Shown here piece after piece: positions 5,192-9,000 of a stretch of 9,000 nt of DNA. Position numbers and translations under genes: made by a program. Source of the stretch: Proteobacteria bacterium UBA6920 (GTDB lineage Bacteria > Pseudomonadota > Gammaproteobacteria > SG8-11); assembly GCA_002448875.1 (NCBI GenBank), contig DKAS01000174.1, positions 1 through 9,000 of the forward strand, given 5' to 3'. The notes under the pieces were generated by a model. That model made no database searches. It had not been told where the DNA came from and saw only the letters and a program-made list of their open reading frames with translations. Numbering within the stretch: position 1 is the first letter of the stretch; the number at the start of each line of letters is the position of its first letter.

Positions 5192-8064
5192 GGAGTGTCT
5201 CCTGTTTGCGCGCTGACACTCCCGGGGCGCGGGGGGAAACAGCCAGCGCGATCCGACTCGATGCGTTCGGGCGATGGCTCTTCCGGATAAGCCAATGCCC
5301 AAAGATTGTAGCCCTCAGTTCTTTCCACGAGAGCTGCCTGAAAAGCACTTTCCTTCAAAACCCGATCAAGACTCTTTGCCGTAAAGCCTGTCTTGTGCGC
5401 CATATAAAGATTGCCCGCTGCCATCGAAGCGCGGTGGCCGTACAGGATGTCGATCGGCGAAATCGGGCCTGCCTGCGAAACGTAGGCAACCTCTTCCAGC
5501 TTGTCTTCGGCCACCAGCGCACAAACCGATTGCAGATCGGGGCAGGTAATCACCAGCATGCCATCCGGTTTAAGAACCCGCCTGAATTCCCTGAGCGCCA
5601 CTTCGACCTCGTGCGGATGGAGATGCTCGATATTATGGGATGAATAAACGGCGTCCACGCTGGCGGTTCCAACGGGCGACATATCCAGCATGCTGGACAC
5701 CACATCGGGCGTAACGTCCGGGTTGATATCGAGGCGTATTTCCTGCCAACGGCGCTGGAACAACCGGGGCAATGAGCGGATATCCGCTGCGCCGCAACCA
5801 ACATGCAGCACGGTCTTCCTGATCACAGGAACACCCGGCACGACCTCGGCGCCGAGCTTTTCGCCACGGCACCACGCCTGCCACATCCGCCGGTAAAGCA
5901 TCTCCAGATCCTGGGTAAATTGTTCCGGCTGGCACAACGGGCTCTTTTTCATTTTCCCGCGCATCTCGCGCCGCAATGCAGTTAGCCTTTCGGCATCGCC
6001 AGCCAGTGCAATGGCACCTTCGATATAAGCATCCAGACCGTCGAAAATCAGCTCGGTTACCCCGATGTTGGAAAGCGACGATACTGACTGCCGCGAGACC
6101 ACCGTATGCCCTGCCAGCGTGACTACCGGCACACCCATCCACAACGCCTCAAGCGTGGTCATACCGCCGTTAAAAGGGAAGGGGTCGAGCGCGATGTCAA
6201 TCTCGCCATATTGTTCCAGCATTTCCTGATGGGGCGATGGGCCACGCAATTCCAGTCGTTCGCCAGCCAAACCGCAAGCCGCAAAGCGACGGCGCAAGTC
6301 GTTGCAAACATCTTCGTTTGCCAGAGTGCCTGCCTTTAGCAGCAGGCGGCTGTCAGGCACGGCCTGGAGAATTTTTACCCATGCCGCAATCACAGGGTCA
6401 ACCAGTTTCTCGATGCGATTAAAGCAGCCGAAAGTGATCCTCCCTGCCTGCAGCACCGGCGGCGGCACAACATCCGGCGCATAGTCTGGCGTCGCATAAC
6501 AGAAGCGCGAATGGGGCAACCATACGGGTATCTCGGAAAACAGTTGGCCGCTGTCAGGCGGGGTCGTATAGGGATCGGTAATGTAGTAGTCGATACTCTT
6601 CAAACCAGTCGAATGAAAATACCCGATCCACGTCGCCTGCACCGGTGCCGGCTTAAGGACAAACACCGGCAAGCGGTTGTACGCGGTATGCCCGGAAAGA
6701 TCGACCAGTATGTCGATGCGATCCTGATGAATTTGCTCCGCCAGTTCGTCGTCGCTCATTAACAGCGCATCGATCCACGAGTCGGCATATTCGCGGATGG
6801 CAGCAGTGATAGGGTCGACATTGTTGCGCATCATCGAATAACAATGGATGTGGAACTGTTTCCGGTCATGGTAGCGTATGACATCGCGCAACAAAAAACC
6901 CACCGGGTGCGTGCCAAAATCACCCGACACATAGCCGATCCGCAACGGACGATCGGATTGTTTCGTCTGGCCGTAGCTGTACCCGTCGTCCTTGCCGCTG
7001 TTTTTTTCAAAATGATCCGCCCAATCGCTGTGATAAGCGAAGAGTTCGTCTGCGGATATATCCGGCAGATAAGTAGAGTCGAACGCGATGTTCGAACGAA
7101 TTCCCGGCATCTGCGGGTTCTCCGCCAGCGCCCGTTCGAGCAACCGGATTGATCCCTGATGATCGGCGCGGTTGCCCAAACAAGTGGCCAGCGTGATTAA
7201 TGCGGCCGCATTATTGGGTTGCAACTTCAGCACCTTATGGCAGCTCGCCTCTGTGGCAGCCCAATCGGCCTTGGCCTGCTGCGCCAGCGCCAGCGACACG
7301 AGCCGCTGCGCATTCTCCCCCTTGGTGGCAATTTCATGCTCGAAAAAGGCCAGCGTCTCGGCGCGGCGATGGCTTTCGCCCAGAATGGTGGATAGCCCAA
7401 TCTGCGCCTCAGGGCATGCAGGGTCGCACTCGATAGCCTTTTGAAACGACTTGACGGCCAGCCGGGATTTGCCAGTGTGCAGCAACACATTGCCCAGATT
7501 GACATGCAGCGCCGCCACATCCGGGTAAAGCTCGATCGCCGCTTTTGCATCCGCTTCGGCATCCTTGAACCGCCCCAGTTCATAAAGCACGGCGGATCGG
7601 TTATTCAGGGCCTCGAGCAGGCGCGCATCCAGCTTGAGCGCTTGATCGAACTGGTCCAATGCGGCCTCAAATTCGCCCTTGACCATCCACCATTCGCCCA
7701 AGTTACACCATGCCTGTGCGTAGCCCGGCTCAAGCGCGATAGCACGCTCATAGGCCTCGCGCGCAGCCTCCATCTGCGCGAGCCGCCTGCGTGCCGCCCC
7801 CAAGGCGCACCAGGCTTTTGCGTAGTCTGGATTGCTGCGCAGCAACTGCTCGCAGACCGCCGCCGCCTCCTGATCGCGACCCCTGGCGAGCAATTGCTGG
7901 CTGAGCTGGAACGCCGCTTGCTGCGCACTGTCTCCCCCGCCGGTCGCACCGTTGCGGTAGCAGGTCTCGGCCAGCGAAACCAGGCCTTTGCGCGCAAGCC
8001 AACGGCCCATATGCAGCCACAGCGAAGCTCCAATCCGGCTGCGAGCCGAGGGTGAATTATTCAT
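5188..8064 (-). CDS. TPR - GT41 (OGT/SPINDLY-like) glycosyltransferase fused to a C-terminal SAM methyltransferase
   Basis: A soluble 958-residue protein with no signal peptide. Residues ~45-320 form a TPR array (for example AWCALGAARRRLAQMEAAREAYERAI at 85-110, with similar helices at 117-146, 151-178, 185-214 and 286-315). Residues ~372-730 match the GT41 core: RIGYVSGDFGTHPVGFLLRD with His386 (the DFxxHP motif), VDLSGHTAYNRLP at 454-466, FGCFNRIEKLVDP at 545-557 with Lys553 in the place of the nucleotide-sugar-binding lysine, and DPFPFNGGMTTLEALWMGVPVV ending at 648. Residues ~748-925 are a class I methyltransferase: VLHVGCGAAD glycine loop at 752-761, acidic LDIN at 778-781, and SSHNIEHL then LKPDGMLVITCPD. 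In known OGTs the TPRs select the protein substrate and the core moves a sugar from a UDP-sugar to Ser/Thr. The ATG at 8064 has only a weak upstream GGCGG. The C-terminus overlaps the next gene by 4 bases. A role in pilin glycosylation is inferred from position. HMW1C-type N-glycosyltransferase activity is less likely because of the TPRs. Confidence 0.92.
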   Translation of the reverse strand: MNNSPSARSRIGASLWLHMGRWLARKGLVSLAETCYRNGATGGGDSAQQAAFQLSQQLLARGRDQEAAAVCEQLLRSNPDYAKAWCALGAARRRLAQMEAAREAYERAIALEPGYAQAWCNLGEWWMVKGEFEAALDQFDQALKLDARLLEALNNRSAVLYELGRFKDAEADAKAAIELYPDVAALHVNLGNVLLHTGKSRLAVKSFQKAIECDPACPEAQIGLSTILGESHRRAETLAFFEHEIATKGENAQRLVSLALAQQAKADWAATEASCHKVLKLQPNNAAALITLATCLGNRADHQGSIRLLERALAENPQMPGIRSNIAFDSTYLPDISADELFAYHSDWADHFEKNSGKDDGYSYGQTKQSDRPLRIGYVSGDFGTHPVGFLLRDVIRYHDRKQFHIHCYSMMRNNVDPITAAIREYADSWIDALLMSDDELAEQIHQDRIDILVDLSGHTAYNRLPVFVLKPAPVQATWIGYFHSTGLKSIDYYITDPYTTPPDSGQLFSEIPVWLPHSRFCYATPDYAPDVVPPPVLQAGRITFGCFNRIEKLVDPVIAAWVKILQAVPDSRLLLKAGTLANEDVCNDLRRRFAACGLAGERLELRGPSPHQEMLEQYGEIDIALDPFPFNGGMTTLEALWMGVPVVTLAGHTVVSRQSVSSLSNIGVTELIFDGLDAYIEGAIALAGDAERLTALRREMRGKMKKSPLCQPEQFTQDLEMLYRRMWQAWCRGEKLGAEVVPGVPVIRKTVLHVGCGAADIRSLPRLFQRRWQEIRLDINPDVTPDVVSSMLDMSPVGTASVDAVYSSHNIEHLHPHEVEVALREFRRVLKPDGMLVITCPDLQSVCALVAEDKLEEVAYVSQAGPISPIDILYGHRASMAAGNLYMAHKTGFTAKSLDRVLKESAFQAALVERTEGYNLWALAYPEEPSPERIESDRAGCFPPRPGSVSAQTGDTP
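5199..5203 (-). promoter_or_regulatory. Ribosome binding site AGGAG that fixes the GTG start of the TylF-like gene
   Basis: AGGAG lies 7 bases before the GTG at 5191, inside the last codons of the OGT-like gene. It supports the GTG start over the upstream in-frame ATG at 5302, which would give a 114-base overlap and a low-complexity N-terminus unlike the family. Confidence 0.8.
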
Positions 8065-8089
8065 CCTGTAAACCGCCGTTGATGGCGTA

Positions 8090-8147
8090 GCAGGTGCGAA
8101 TTCATTCGCACGTACAGCCAGTCATGTGCGAATGAATTCGCACCTGC
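8090..8147. repeat. REP-like doublet (REPIN-type): 22-bp perfect inverted repeat with 14-base spacer
   Basis: The arm at 8090-8111 is the exact reverse complement of the arm at 8126-8147. Each arm is itself nearly palindromic around GTGCGAAT-GA-ATTCGCAC. Two inverted copies of a short palindrome are the architecture of REP doublets (BIME/REPIN). As RNA it would fold into a 22-bp hairpin ending 25 bases upstream of the ATG of the OGT-like gene, so it could damp read-through or alter mRNA stability. A degraded relative, spacer included, lies at 3991-4040. No RAYT transposase is visible in the window. Confidence 0.85.
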
Positions 8148-8151
8148 CGGC

Positions 8152-8171
8152 ATAGCGGAACACAGCGGAAC
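8152..8171. repeat. Two tandem 10-bp units in the gap before the OGT-like gene
   Basis: ATAGCGGAAC is followed directly by ACAGCGGAAC (9 of 10 identical). It lies next to the REP-like doublet. It may be a small duplication scar or a protein site; two copies alone are weak evidence. Confidence 0.35.
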
Positions 8172-8242
8172 AACTGCGGTTTTTTGATTCATTGAGATCT
8201 GAGGAATTGCGCGCTGCCAATTGCTTGCTCGCCGGAGGGCTG

Positions 8243-8566
8243 CTACTTTCCGCCGATAAATGACGAGGTCAGCATCGCAAACAGCACCTGTTTAACGAGA
8301 TGTGATGGATAACCTGCTTGCAGCAGGCGTTGCTGTAAATTGAAGGCGACCCGCGCCCGGCCAATCACACCTAGACGGTGGCTCTGCCTTTCGGCCAGGG
8401 CGATTTCATAGAACTTTTTCAAACCCGTTTCGCTGGACGATGCAATTTCTTTTTCGGAGGGGCGCTTGCCGCGCTGGTTCTTGTCGGGACGAAGCGGAAC
8501 GAGGCGCTGAAACTCATCGCTCAGTCTGGCACTGGCCACCTGAACCCGACTTGGCGATTTTTCCAT
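8243..8566 (-). CDS. Uncharacterised 107-residue protein between mshA and the glycosylation genes
   Basis: I do not recognise the family. The ATG at 8566 is chosen because AGGA lies 7 bases upstream (8574-8577); an upstream TTG at 8644 would be read through the terminator stem and is unlikely. The product is basic, with no signal peptide or membrane segment. Residues 1-55 are polar and low in predicted order (MEKSPSRVQ, then a KNQRGKRPSEKE stretch). Residues 56-107 look like a compact helical domain: FYEIALAERQSHRLGVIGR, then ARVAFNLQQRLLQAGYPSHL, then VKQVLFAMLTSSF. The LLxxGYPxxLVKxVLF pattern has the even hydrophobic spacing of a real domain rather than a chance ORF. It is probably cytoplasmic. 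The position right after the pilin terminator suggests a pilus-related or regulatory role, but nothing in the sequence proves it. Confidence 0.7.
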   Translation of the reverse strand: MEKSPSRVQVASARLSDEFQRLVPLRPDKNQRGKRPSEKEIASSSETGLKKFYEIALAERQSHRLGVIGRARVAFNLQQRLLQAGYPSHLVKQVLFAMLTSSFIGGK

Positions 8567-8582
8567 GTATTTTTCCTGTAGA

Positions 8583-8626
8583 CAAACGAAAACGAGGCGC
8601 GTTGAAATCGCTTCAAACGCGCCTCG
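8583..8626 (-). terminator. Rho-independent terminator after the major pilin gene
   Basis: On the minus strand an 11-bp perfect G+C-rich stem (CGAGGCGCGTT paired with AACGCGCCTCG), extendable past one mismatch, is followed at once by TTTTCGTTTG. It starts 18 bases after the pilin stop codon. It probably ends most transcripts of the abundant pilin, with the next genes expressed by read-through or from their own promoter. Confidence 0.88.
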
Positions 8627-8644
8627 CATAAAGCAGGCTAACAA

Positions 8645-9000
8645 TTAACCGGTGCAGATCAGCGTCGCAGAAGCAGTTTGGCTGGCGCTGCCCAAGCTCG
8701 TATTGCTGATCGTAACAGAATGCGCAACACCAGCAGAACCCGCATAAGTGCTATTGGCAGCAATACTGCCACAGGCAACCGTGGCAGCAGCAGCAGTCAC
8801 GGTGTAGCCGACCGGCATTCCGCCCTGCATTATACTGCCGGCAGCATTGTTAACGTTTACCGCTGCACCGGAAATGGCAACGCCTTTCGCGGTATTCGCC
8901 TGATAAGCTCCGATATTGACTGCAAAGGCCGAAGACACCGCCCCGGCGACACCCTTGATCGCCGCCGCCTCGGCATCCGACTTCAAGTCGACGAACTTCG
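8645..9000 (-). CDS. mshA: MSHA-type major pilin, C-terminal part (5' end beyond the window)
   Basis: About 117 complete codons are visible, ending in TAA; the frame is open to the right edge, so the prepilin leader, cleavage site and hydrophobic N-terminal helix lie outside. The first visible residues, KFVDLKSDAEAAAIKG, are the amphipathic continuation of the N-terminal helix typical of MshA-like pilins (F-V-D-L-x-x-D-A-x). The rest is a Gly/Ala/Ser/Thr-rich head domain with two cysteines, one in VACGS and one in the C-terminal LICTG, which could form the usual C-terminal disulfide loop. In this family such proteins are the main fibre subunit of a type IV pilus used for attachment. It is followed by a strong terminator and by msh minor-pilin genes further on, which fits the major pilin. 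A paralogous MshB-like pilin is the main alternative. Ser/Thr richness in the head makes it a plausible substrate for the glycosyltransferase downstream, but that is inference. Confidence 0.87.
   Translation of the reverse strand, partial: KFVDLKSDAEAAAIKGVAGAVSSAFAVNIGAYQANTAKGVAISGAAVNVNNAAGSIMQGGMPVGYTVTAAAATVACGSIAANSTYAGSAGVAHSVTISNTSLGSASQTASATLICTG

Noticed and set aside
5192..5302. Upstream ATG (5302) as start of the TylF-like methyltransferase
   Set aside because: It would overlap the OGT-like gene by 114 bases and add a low-complexity Arg-rich tail. The GTG at 5191 has AGGAG at 7 bases and a 4-base overlap.
3991..8147. CRISPR or insertion sequence as the explanation for the repeats
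   Set aside because: Only two doublets occur, 4 kb apart, without regular spacers, and no transposase or integrase gene is present in the window.

Overview
The window holds part of an MSHA-type (mannose-sensitive haemagglutinin-like) type IV pilus locus, read entirely from the minus strand (transcription runs from position 9000 towards 1). The pilin families, the roughly 55-60% G+C composition and the REP-like palindromes suggest a Gram-negative proteobacterium, most likely a betaproteobacterium of the Nitrosomonadales/Gallionellaceae type. That placement is an inference from style, not a proven assignment.

Layout in transcription order: (1) the C-terminal part of the major pilin mshA (9000-8645, its N-terminus lies off the right edge), followed by a strong rho-independent terminator (8583-8626). 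(2) A 107-residue protein of unknown function (8566-8243). (3) A 178-base gap with a 22-bp perfect inverted repeat that looks like a REP doublet. (4) A two-gene modification cassette: a 958-residue protein with N-terminal TPRs, a GT41/OGT-SPINDLY glycosyltransferase core and a C-terminal SAM methyltransferase, then a TylF/MycF-type O-methyltransferase joined to it by a GTGA start/stop overlap. (5) A 330-base gap with a second, degraded, oppositely oriented copy of the same REP doublet. (6) The minor-pilin genes mshC, mshD, mshO and mshP, overlapping head to tail, and the first 511 codons of mshQ, which runs off the left edge. This C-D-O-P-Q order is that of the classical MSHA locus of Vibrio and Shewanella.

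Working model (inference): MshA builds the fibre. MshC, D, O and P are minor pilins that prime or tip it. MshQ is a large secreted protein with a DUF6701 domain, probably at the pilus tip or cell surface. The OGT-like protein and the sugar O-methyltransferase sit exactly between the major pilin and the minor-pilin operon, so they are good candidates for O-glycosylating pilin Ser/Thr and then methylating the glycan. The REP-like doublets on both sides raise the possibility that this cassette was acquired as a unit.
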